A stretch of DNA of 64,000 nucleotides, from assembly GCA_910580105.1 (NCBI GenBank), contig CAJTWN010000005.1:45251-109250 (forward strand), given 5' to 3'. Positions 8,624-15,939 of the stretch are shown here, in pieces. The translations under genes were made by a program, and so were the position numbers. The stretch is from an uncultured Clostridia bacterium (GTDB taxonomy: Bacteria; Bacillota; Clostridia; Monoglobales; Monoglobaceae). The notes beneath the pieces were generated by a model. It was not told the origin of the DNA. It saw only the letters and a list, made by a program, of their open reading frames with translations, and did not search any database. Numbering within the stretch: position 1 is the stretch's first letter; each line of letters opens with the position of its first letter.

Positions 8624-9187
8624 TCAATCCTCTGTTTTCCAGACAAAGCACTTCTCACCCTCGACCAAAAACGCCGCCTTTGCAATACGTGCCAATGGCA
8701 AATCAGAAACCGAATCTGAATAGAAAGCATCAATTTCACCGGTATACGATTCTCTGAACCGCCGCACCTTCTCTTCCCCATAGCAGTTAATACCGGTATA
8801 TTTTCCCGTCCGCCTGTCGACTCGGGATGCTTCCAGATGCTTTATTCCAAGACGGCGGCAGGCAGGCCGCAGCAAAAATGCGGGCGATGCAGAAATAATC
8901 AAATCATCCGGCTGTTTCTGCTCTAAGTACCACGCCTTTATCCGATGGATATGACCATCCCAAAATGCTTCCACCCAATCGTCTATACGTTCTATCTTTT
9001 GAAACATTGCAAAAAACTTTTCTTTGCTTTGCGTTTTGGTGCGCTGATGAAACAGATACAAAACAAATGTCCCCACACCGATGGACAGCGGAAAAATCAA
9101 CGATGGTTTTTTCTTTAAACAAAATCCAATAAAATGAAAGGTACTGTCTCCATCATATATTGTCTGATCAAAATCGTAAACGTTCAC
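8624..9187 (-). CDS. HAD-IB family phosphatase
   Basis: A 187-residue haloacid dehalogenase superfamily hydrolase of the phosphoserine-phosphatase-like IB class. Motif I is DFDQTIYDGD (Asp5 the expected nucleophile, Asp7 the acid/base). Motif II is the Ser of IISASP near residue 100, motif III the Lys in GEEKVRRF, and motif IV YSDSVSDLPL near 158. A hydrophobic stretch (FPLSIGVGTFVLYLFH) in the cap may touch the membrane. The substrate is not predictable. Its start lies 18 bp after the stop of the aldo/keto reductase, so the two form an operon. Confidence 0.88.
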   Translation of the reverse strand: MNVYDFDQTIYDGDSTFHFIGFCLKKKPSLIFPLSIGVGTFVLYLFHQRTKTQSKEKFFAMFQKIERIDDWVEAFWDGHIHRIKAWYLEQKQPDDLIISASPAFLLRPACRRLGIKHLEASRVDRRTGKYTGINCYGEEKVRRFRESYTGEIDAFYSDSVSDLPLARIAKAAFLVEGEKCFVWKTED

Positions 9188-9205
9188 AATCTATCCCTTC
9201 TGTTT

Positions 9206-10114
9206 TTACGGCATCTTATTTCCTGCCGCGCGGTAAATTTCATACCATTCTTCACGGCGGAGTGTTATTTCAGACGCAGCGGCAATTTCCTGAATTCGCT
9301 TTGCCGAAGTGGTTCCTGCAATGACCTGCATTTTTGCCGGATGCCGCAAAATCCACGCCGCGGCAATGGTGGTATTGGTCACTCCATATTCACCTGCTAT
9401 GCGGTCAATCACCCGATTTAATTCCGGGAATTTGTCACTGCCCAAAAATGAACCTGCAAAAAAGCCATGCTGGAACGGAGACCAAGCCTGAATGGTAATA
9501 TCCTCAAGTCGGCAGTATTCAATCAAACTTCCATCCCGGTTTACACCGGCATCGTTGTGCATATTGACATTTAATCCAAAATCAATCATTGGTGTGTGGG
9601 CGGCGGAAAACTGCATCTGATTGATCAATATTTTTTGATGTACATATTTTTGCAGAAGTGCAATCTGCATCATGTTATGGTTTGATACACCAAAATTACG
9701 CACCTTACCGGAAGCCGTCAGCACATCAAAGGCCTCTGCCACCTCTTCCGGCTCCATCAGTGTATCCGGACGATGCAAAAGCAGAACATCCAAATATTCA
9801 ATACCCATTTTTTTCAAGCTCTTATCCACTGACTCCAAAATATGTTTTTTTGAAAAATCCCAATAACCGCCGCAAAGTCCGCATTTGGTCTGTACCAATA
9901 TTTCATCCCGCTTCAGCCCGGCATCTTTCACCGCTTTTCCAAACATCTCTTCTGTTCCGTAAATATCCGCATTGTCAAAGAAATTGACGCCGCCTGCAAA
10001 AGCCGAATACACAAGTTCGGCCCGCTTTTTGTCATCCGGCAAATCTTTCAGCCGCATAACCCCCAGCGAAACTGCCGAAGCAGAAAGACTTCCCCCCAAT
10101 TGTATCTCTTTCAT
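9206..10114 (-). CDS. Aldo/keto reductase
   Basis: A 302-residue NADPH-dependent oxidoreductase of the aldo/keto reductase superfamily. Tetrad residues are visible as Asp and Tyr in NFFDNADIYGTEEMFG, Lys in LVQTKCG and His in DVLLLHRPD. The C-terminal ATTSAKRIQEI segment fits the cofactor phosphate-binding region (usually G-T-S/T-x-x-x-R). It resembles the YdhF-like group, but the substrate is unknown. GGAGG lies seven bases before the ATG. It is the first gene of a two-gene operon with the HAD phosphatase. Confidence 0.9.
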   Translation of the reverse strand: MKEIQLGGSLSASAVSLGVMRLKDLPDDKKRAELVYSAFAGGVNFFDNADIYGTEEMFGKAVKDAGLKRDEILVQTKCGLCGGYWDFSKKHILESVDKSLKKMGIEYLDVLLLHRPDTLMEPEEVAEAFDVLTASGKVRNFGVSNHNMMQIALLQKYVHQKILINQMQFSAAHTPMIDFGLNVNMHNDAGVNRDGSLIEYCRLEDITIQAWSPFQHGFFAGSFLGSDKFPELNRVIDRIAGEYGVTNTTIAAAWILRHPAKMQVIAGTTSAKRIQEIAAASEITLRREEWYEIYRAAGNKMP

Positions 10115-10141
10115 TTCATTTCCTCCTTTGCCTTTTTCTTC

Positions 10142-10170
10142 ATATTATCAGATTTGGTCATGTTATACAA
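10142..10170 (-). promoter_or_regulatory. Promoter of the aldo/keto reductase-HAD operon
   Basis: Minus strand TTGTAT (10165-10170), 17-bp spacer, TAATAT (10142-10147), about 30 bp upstream of the start codon. Confidence 0.6.
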
Positions 10171-10216
10171 GTATTTTCATAAAAATTTTCAAATATTATA
10201 TGCCCGATAAAAAACA

Positions 10217-10896
10217 ACCGTAGGGGCGGCCCCGTGTGGCCGCCCGGACAACATATTAATCGTCGATCGTTTCGGATTATATCCTTTTTTCATTTGGACA
10301 AATAAAAACGGGTATATATGCAAATGAAAACGGGCAGAGCAGAGCCCTGCCCCTACAAGAAAACAGATCCACATCTCCAAATCGGCAACCACATTTTTAA
10401 TCGGGCGACCACATAGGGTCGCCCCTACAGGAATTGCGGATTGATCCAAAACAATACGACCATGTATTAAAAAAACGGGCGGCCACACCAGGTCACCCAA
10501 ATCATCCCAATGAAATGATTACAAAATGTTATCCGGTGAAACCGTAGGGGTGGGGTTCTACTCCGCCCAATAAAAACCACCCGTAGGGGCGGCCCCGTGT
10601 GGCCGCCCGGACCAACATATTAATCGTCGATCGTTTCGGATTATATCCTTTTTTCATTTGGACAAATAAAAACGAACATATATGGAAATGGGCAGAGCAG
10701 AGCCCTGCCCCTACGAAATCCGCGGCACTCGGTATAATGTTTTTCCACTCGGTACATCCGCGCATTGGGTCAAGGCTCAGCCTTGCGCGCGTTTCCGGGC
10801 GACCACGCAGGGTCGTCCATACAGGATTTGCGGATTGATCCAATACAATACGACCATGTATTAAAAAAAACGGGCGGCCACATATGGCCGCCCCTA
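10217..10896. repeat. Modular REP-like repeat cluster 3, partly duplicated
   Basis: A segment starting cgtaggggcggccccgtg and running through atattaatcgtcgatcg occurs at about 10219-10310 and again at about 10582-10674, nearly identical. A second block starting tgcggattgatcca occurs at about 10435 and 10829, both leading into a gggcggccac palindrome. The module gggttctactccgccc at about 10550 matches cluster 2, and ggtcaaggctcagccttg at about 10768 matches clusters 1 and 2. No gene is supported; the aldo/keto promoter lies just outside. Confidence 0.88.
10857..10896 (-). terminator. Repeat-derived terminator of the arg-asnS-TPR operon
   Basis: Directly after the TPR stop codon, the minus strand forms a perfect hairpin (gggcggccat pairing with atgtggccgccc, overlapping at the centre) followed by g and eight T. 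The hairpin is one copy of the REP-like palindrome found through cluster 3. Confidence 0.8.
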
Positions 10897-10899
10897 CAT

Positions 10900-11661
10900 C
10901 TATGCTTCCTGAAACTTCCGAAGCATTTCCTCAACCTCTTCCTTCGTATGAATACTCAATGCAGAAAAGGGTTTTTCCAATGCTTCTTCTATTTTTTTAA
11001 CGCCCTCTTCCTTCTTTCCAAGGGCAATCAAAACTTTACCATATCCATAATAAGCCTCAGGAAAACGCGGCGGCGGATCTCTGTGCATCAAATCCTCATA
11101 TATTTCCTCCGCTTTCCCATATTCCTGCATCTGTGCATATGTATCTGCAAGGTTATCACAGATAATAGCATCATCCTTGTTGTATTCATAGGCTTTTACA
11201 TTAAATTTTTCTGCCTTCTCCAAATCACCTTTCAGATTATAGAGAACGCCCAGATTCTGATAGATACTGGTGTTGACAAATCCATCCTCAACAATTTCCT
11301 CCAATGTCTCAATGGCAAGTTCCAAATCTTCTTCCTTCCAATAGACAAGGGCAAGCAGTGATTTCACCTTATAACGGTTTGCCGTCTTCGGCCTTGCCAT
11401 GGCGGCCGCCATCGTAAGCGCCTTTTTCGCCTCGGCCACCTCGCCGCAGCGCAGACAAACATAGCCCAGCAAAACTTTGTTGTTCAAATTCATATTCCCG
11501 ATTTTGTCTGCAACCAAAAAAATACGCATTGCTTCCTGATACCGGCCCCTTGCATATTTAAATTTTGCAAACGCTGCGACCAGATTCGCCCGTTGTACCA
11601 CCAGGAAAATCAAAACCACAATCAGAATGATCCGCCAGAGGGAAATACCAAACAACGTCAT
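10900..11661 (-). CDS. Membrane-anchored tetratricopeptide repeat protein
   Basis: A 253-residue protein with one N-terminal membrane segment (residues ~5-25) and a cytoplasmic helical domain of about five TPR units, for example SIYQNLGVLYNLKGDLEKAE and AIICDNLADTYAQMQEYGKA. TPRs form protein-protein scaffolds; the partner is unknown. GAAGGAG lies about ten bases before the start. It is the last gene of the argD-argF-GNAT-asnS run, 103 bp after asnS, and its stop codon abuts a repeat-derived terminator. Confidence 0.85.
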   Translation of the reverse strand: MTLFGISLWRIILIVVLIFLVVQRANLVAAFAKFKYARGRYQEAMRIFLVADKIGNMNLNNKVLLGYVCLRCGEVAEAKKALTMAAAMARPKTANRYKVKSLLALVYWKEEDLELAIETLEEIVEDGFVNTSIYQNLGVLYNLKGDLEKAEKFNVKAYEYNKDDAIICDNLADTYAQMQEYGKAEEIYEDLMHRDPPPRFPEAYYGYGKVLIALGKKEEGVKKIEEALEKPFSALSIHTKEEVEEMLRKFQEA

Positions 11662-11763
11662 TCTCCTTCATCTCCTTCGCCATCTGCAAGTACGGGAAAT
11701 CTGGCGTATATCTCTTTAACAGAAACATACGCAGACCCCAGACAAATGTAAAATCCTTTTCTG

Positions 11764-13143
11764 TTATACCAAAGTATTGACCGTTCTCGGATAAGGCAGG
11801 ACGTCACGGATATTGCCCATCCCCGTAAGATACATAATGGCACGTTCAAAGCCCAGTCCATAACCTGCATGTTTTGTACCGCCATAACGGCGCAAATCCA
11901 GATAATGGCCATAATCCTCTTCTGAAAGCCCCAACTCTTCCATCCGGCGGGTAAGAACATCCAACCGCTCTTCTCTCTGGCTGCCACCAATAATTTCCCC
12001 AATACCGGGTACCAGACAATCCATTGCGGCAACTGTTTTGTTATCATCATTCAGACGCATATAAAATGCTTTGATTTCTTTGGGGTAATCTGTAACAAAA
12101 ATCGGTTTTTTAAAGACTTCTTCGGTCAAGTACCGTTCATGCTCCGTTTGCAGGTCGCAGCCCCAGGATACGGGATATTCAAATTCCTTTCCGCTCTTTT
12201 CCAAAAGTGAAATGGCCTCTGTATAGGTTACCCGGCCAAATTCATTGCTGACAACGTTATTCAGCCGCTCCAAAAGTCCCTTATCCACAAAACTGTTGAA
12301 GAACTGCATCTCTTCCGGCGCATTTTCCATCACATATCGAATGATAAATTTAAGCATATCTTCCGCCAAGTCCATATCCTCTGCCAAATCTGCAAAAGCA
12401 ATCTCCGGCTCAATCATCCAGAATTCCGCCGCATGACGGGTGGTATTGGAATTTTCTGCACGGAAGGTCGGCCCAAAGGTATAAATATCACCAAAAGCCA
12501 TTGCGAAGTCTTCGCCTTCCAGCTGACCGCTGACTGTCAAAGACGTCTCCTGTCCAAAGAAGTCCTGATGATAGTCTATTTTCCCCTCATCATTTTTGGG
12601 CAAGTTTTCGAGATCCAAAGTCGTCACCCGGAACATCTCACCGGCACCCTCACAGTCGCTTCCTGTAATCAACGGCGTGTGTACATAAACAAATCCACGC
12701 TCGTTGAAAAATTTATGAATTGCATAAGCCACCAGTGAACGTACGCGAAAAACAGCGGAAAAGGTGTTGGTACGCGGACGAAGATGCGGAATTGTCCGCA
12801 GATATTCAAAGGAGTGCCGCTTCTTCTGCAAAGGATATTCCGGCGCACTCATCCCCTCAACCTCTACACTGTCCGCTTTAATTTCAAAGGGCTGTTTTGC
12901 TTCCGGCGTCATCTCCAGGCGGCCGGAAACACGGACTGCAGCACCAACATTCAATTTTGCAAGAACTGCAAAATTATCAAGCTTGTCCGCTTCGATTACC
13001 ACCTGCAAATTTTTAAAAAACGACCCGTCGTTAAGTTCCATAAATCCAAAGTTTTTGGAGACGCGGAGCGTACGGATCCAGCCATTGATCTGAACGGCTG
13101 CACCGTCCTCTGCACCGCCTCTAAAAAGCTCTTTTATCTTCAT
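11764..13143 (-). CDS. asnS: Asparagine--tRNA ligase
   Basis: A 459-residue class IIb aminoacyl-tRNA synthetase that charges tRNA-Asn with asparagine in the cytoplasm. The N-terminal OB-fold anticodon domain spans about residues 1-105 (INGWIRTLRVSKNFGFMEL). Motif 2 is FGPTFRAENSNTTRHAAEF near residue 235 and motif 3 is GYGLGFERAIMYLTG near 430. The HAAEFWMIEPE block and overall length separate AsnRS from AspRS. It lies 32 bp after the GNAT gene. No T-box is seen, consistent with transcription from the argD promoter. Confidence 0.97.
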   Translation of the reverse strand: MKIKELFRGGAEDGAAVQINGWIRTLRVSKNFGFMELNDGSFFKNLQVVIEADKLDNFAVLAKLNVGAAVRVSGRLEMTPEAKQPFEIKADSVEVEGMSAPEYPLQKKRHSFEYLRTIPHLRPRTNTFSAVFRVRSLVAYAIHKFFNERGFVYVHTPLITGSDCEGAGEMFRVTTLDLENLPKNDEGKIDYHQDFFGQETSLTVSGQLEGEDFAMAFGDIYTFGPTFRAENSNTTRHAAEFWMIEPEIAFADLAEDMDLAEDMLKFIIRYVMENAPEEMQFFNSFVDKGLLERLNNVVSNEFGRVTYTEAISLLEKSGKEFEYPVSWGCDLQTEHERYLTEEVFKKPIFVTDYPKEIKAFYMRLNDDNKTVAAMDCLVPGIGEIIGGSQREERLDVLTRRMEELGLSEEDYGHYLDLRRYGGTKHAGYGLGFERAIMYLTGMGNIRDVLPYPRTVNTLV

Positions 13144-13175
13144 TGTTTTCCTCCCATACAGCGCAAATGCGCAGA

Positions 13176-13670
13176 TTAGTATTCCTTGATCAGTTCCGCT
13201 CTGGGATATCCCCGGCTGTTTTCAACCGATGCGATATAAAACCCGCGGCCATAATAGAACCGGATCAATGAGGTCACATGCGACCCGGTATGTAAGCGCA
13301 GCGTTTTGATGTTATGCTGTCTCATCACCTTATCCACAACATTCATCAGAATCTTTCCAATCCCGTTGTTCCTGTGATTCGACGCCACAGCAAAACGGCT
13401 GAGATATGCTTCATTATTGGGCTGCAATTCAATACGCACCGCGCCGACAGGTTCATCGTCAATAAAAGTAACAAAAACCTGCTTTGTCTCTATATCATGT
13501 TTAACATCTTCATAGGTTTCATTCAGCGCCTCAATATCATAGGACAGCCCTGCCATCTCACAATACTTCAAAAAGGCGTCCTTTGTAATCTTAATAATTG
13601 CAGGAATGTCCTCTTCTGTGGCCAGCTTCACCTCAAAAGCATACAGGCTTTCTAAATTTAAATCACCCAC
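13176..13670 (-). CDS. GNAT family N-acetyltransferase
   Basis: A 164-residue acetyl-CoA-dependent acetyltransferase. The acetyl-CoA loop is NHRNNGIGKILM (Q/RxxGxG/A type) near residue 98, following the beta strand AYLSRFAVA. The predicted start is GTG at 13670, which overlaps the argF stop (TAGTG); no earlier ATG is available, and a weak ggtgag precedes it. Position inside an arginine operon invites the idea of an arginine-pathway acetyltransferase, but nothing in the sequence proves glutamate as substrate; a ribosomal or small-molecule acetyltransferase is equally possible. Confidence 0.85.
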   Translation of the reverse strand: MGDLNLESLYAFEVKLATEEDIPAIIKITKDAFLKYCEMAGLSYDIEALNETYEDVKHDIETKQVFVTFIDDEPVGAVRIELQPNNEAYLSRFAVASNHRNNGIGKILMNVVDKVMRQHNIKTLRLHTGSHVTSLIRFYYGRGFYIASVENSRGYPRAELIKEY

Positions 13671-14596
13671 TATTTCTCACCTGCCATCAACATTGCCATA
13701 ACCGCCTTTTGTGCATGAAGACGATTTTCAGCTTCATCAAATATAACTGAACGCGGTCCGTCAATAATCTCTTCCGTAACCTCATATCCGCGATAAGCCG
13801 GCAGACAGTGGATAAAGATCGCATCCTCTTTTGCCTTTCCAAACAGTTGCGCATTCACTTGATAATCTTTAAAGATTTTAATCCGCTCAGCCTTTTCTGC
13901 TTCCTGTCCCATACTGACCCAGGTGTCTGTACAAACAACATCCGCTCCCTGAACAGCTTCAACGGGATCATTTGTAATCACAATATTACTGCCGGTTGCT
14001 TTTGCATCCATCTTCGCATTTGCAACAATTTCTTCGTTACAGGTATATCCTGCCGGCGTTGCCACCGACATATCCATTCCGGCCTTTGCACAGGCATAAA
14101 GCAAAGAATGAGCAACATTATTTCCATCGCCGACATAGGCAAGTTTCAATCCTTTAAGCGCACCCTTATGTTCATACACCGTCATCAGATCGGCCATTGC
14201 CTGACAGGGATGAAGGAGGTCTGTCAACCCGTTAATTACCGGAACCGTCCCATATTTGGCAAGATCCAGAACATCCTGATGTGCATAGGTACGAATCATA
14301 ATGCCATCCACAAAACGACTCATAACATTTGCCGTATCATAGATACTCTCGCCCCTGCCCAGCTGCATATCATTTGCGCTGAGGAACATGGGATGCCCGC
14401 CCAGCTGATACATCCCAACTTCAAAAGAAATACGGGTTCTGGTCGAAGACTTCGTAAAAATCATTCCCAAAGTTTTGCCCTTTAATACCGGATGTGCAAT
14501 ACCGGCCTTAGTCTCTTTTTTCAATTTCAGAGCAAGATCCATCAGCTGCTGGAATTCCTCTCCCGTTATATCATGTATACTGATAAAATGCTTCAT
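13670..14596 (-). CDS. argF: Ornithine carbamoyltransferase
   Basis: A 308-residue enzyme converting ornithine and carbamoyl phosphate to citrulline in arginine biosynthesis. The carbamoyl-phosphate motif is STRTR near residue 54, followed by HPCQAMADL near 130, and the ornithine-site motif is FIHCLPAYRG near 265. The length is normal for OTC. The ATG at 14596 lies one base after the argD stop (TAG-A-ATG), indicating tight coupling. Confidence 0.97.
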   Translation of the reverse strand: MKHFISIHDITGEEFQQLMDLALKLKKETKAGIAHPVLKGKTLGMIFTKSSTRTRISFEVGMYQLGGHPMFLSANDMQLGRGESIYDTANVMSRFVDGIMIRTYAHQDVLDLAKYGTVPVINGLTDLLHPCQAMADLMTVYEHKGALKGLKLAYVGDGNNVAHSLLYACAKAGMDMSVATPAGYTCNEEIVANAKMDAKATGSNIVITNDPVEAVQGADVVCTDTWVSMGQEAEKAERIKIFKDYQVNAQLFGKAKEDAIFIHCLPAYRGYEVTEEIIDGPRSVIFDEAENRLHAQKAVMAMLMAGEK

Positions 14597-14597
14597 T

Positions 14598-15779
14598 CTA
14601 TTTCAGCACCTCCTCAAGATTTTCAATAAATGTGTCAATATCTTCATCGGTCACCACAAGCGGCGGAACCAGCCGCAAAACCCTGGTACCCACAGCGCCC
14701 ACCAGATAATGGCGCTCCATCATTGCAGCCGCCACATCTTTCGCAATTTCTTCTTTAAACTCTACGCCGCGCATCAGACCAACACCGCGGATTTCTGCAA
14801 TTTTATCCGATTGCAATTCCAACAATTTCCTGCCGAAATATGTACCGGCCTCTGCCGCGTGGTCAAGCAGGCCATGATTGACCAACTCGTCCATCACAAC
14901 ACATCCTGCTCGTGTGGAAAGAGGATTTCCGCCAAAGGTCGTCCCATGGTCCCCGGGAACAAATGCAGAAGCAACCCGCTCTTTCGCGCCGAATGCGCCA
15001 ATGGGAACGCCGCCGCCAAGTCCTTTTGCCATGGTAAAAATATCCGGTTCGATGCCATATTGTTCATAGGCAAACAATTTTCCGGTTCTGCCTACACCTG
15101 TCTGTACCTCATCCACAATCAAAAGCATATCCCGCTCTTTGCAAAGGCGAACTGCCAAATCCACAAATTCCCGGTTCATCGGATGAACACCGCTCTCACC
15201 CTGGATGAGTTCAATCATAATTGCCGCTGTTTGGTCATCCACTGCATTCTCTAATGCGGCACAGTCATTTGCCTCGATATGCACAAACTTTTCAAGCAGG
15301 GGCCGGTAAGGTTTCTGATATTTCTCCTGACCAGTTGCCGCAACCGTGGCAAGAGTTCTGCCATGAAATGAATTTTTCAATGTCACAATTTTATATTTTT
15401 CTTTCCCCTGATTTGAAAAATATTTCTTTGCAAGTTTGATGGCGCCCTCATTTGCCTCAGCGCCGGTATTTGCAAAAAACACCCGGTCTGCGCAGGTATT
15501 CTCCACCAGCATCTGCGCCAGACGCGCCTGGGATTCAATATAATACACATTGGATACATGCAGCAGATTTTCCACCTGTTCTTTCAGTTCACGCACCATA
15601 CGGGGATGGCCGTGTCCCAGACTGCTGACCGCAATTCCCGCGAAAAAATCCTTATAGGTCTCCCCATTGACATCTGTCAGGTTTATACCCTCGCCTTTCA
15701 CAAAACACAAAGGGGTTCTTTCGCCAAAAGTATTCATATAATACTTCTGATCCAACGCCTTGATTTCTTCAAATGTCAT
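14598..15779 (-). CDS. argD: Acetylornithine aminotransferase
   Basis: A 393-residue class III PLP-dependent aminotransferase that makes N-acetylornithine from the semialdehyde, or serves succinylornithine or related substrates. Visible motifs are FANTGAEANEGAIKLAKKY (phosphate binding), LIVDEVQTGVGRTGKLFAYE, and the PLP lysine in TMAKGLGGGVPIG near residue 248. The ATG at 15779 is preceded by an agag-type site, and homology to the family begins there (MTFEEIKALDQKYYMNTFG). It is the first gene of the arg-asnS operon behind a strong promoter. Confidence 0.95.
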   Translation of the reverse strand: MTFEEIKALDQKYYMNTFGERTPLCFVKGEGINLTDVNGETYKDFFAGIAVSSLGHGHPRMVRELKEQVENLLHVSNVYYIESQARLAQMLVENTCADRVFFANTGAEANEGAIKLAKKYFSNQGKEKYKIVTLKNSFHGRTLATVAATGQEKYQKPYRPLLEKFVHIEANDCAALENAVDDQTAAIMIELIQGESGVHPMNREFVDLAVRLCKERDMLLIVDEVQTGVGRTGKLFAYEQYGIEPDIFTMAKGLGGGVPIGAFGAKERVASAFVPGDHGTTFGGNPLSTRAGCVVMDELVNHGLLDHAAEAGTYFGRKLLELQSDKIAEIRGVGLMRGVEFKEEIAKDVAAAMMERHYLVGAVGTRVLRLVPPLVVTDEDIDTFIENLEEVLK

Positions 15780-15795
15780 TTCATCATCTCTTTTC

Positions 15796-15845
15796 AATAA
15801 TTTCCTAAATGAAATTATTATACAACATCCCCTCTGAAATTGCAA
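15796..15845 (-). promoter_or_regulatory. argD operon promoter with overlapping inverted repeat
   Basis: Minus strand TTGCAA (15840-15845), 17-bp spacer, TATAAT (15817-15822). The -10 overlaps a perfect inverted repeat aataattt-N8-aaattatt (15796-15819). AT-rich imperfect palindromes of this kind are typical of ARG boxes bound by ArgR/AhrC, so arginine repression is plausible, though this is not a clear ARG-box match. Confidence 0.65.
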
Positions 15846-15939
15846 GAGTGAATCTCCCCAAAGCAACAGCGTCTGCGGCTGCCATCTTTGGCAGCCTGTG
15901 TCAAACACAAATCAGCGCTCCGCTATTACTCCATTTCTT

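Noticed and set aside
11658..12050. A 130-codon minus-strand frame overlapping asnS
   Set aside because: It lies in another frame of the asnS 3' end and has no protein-like features.
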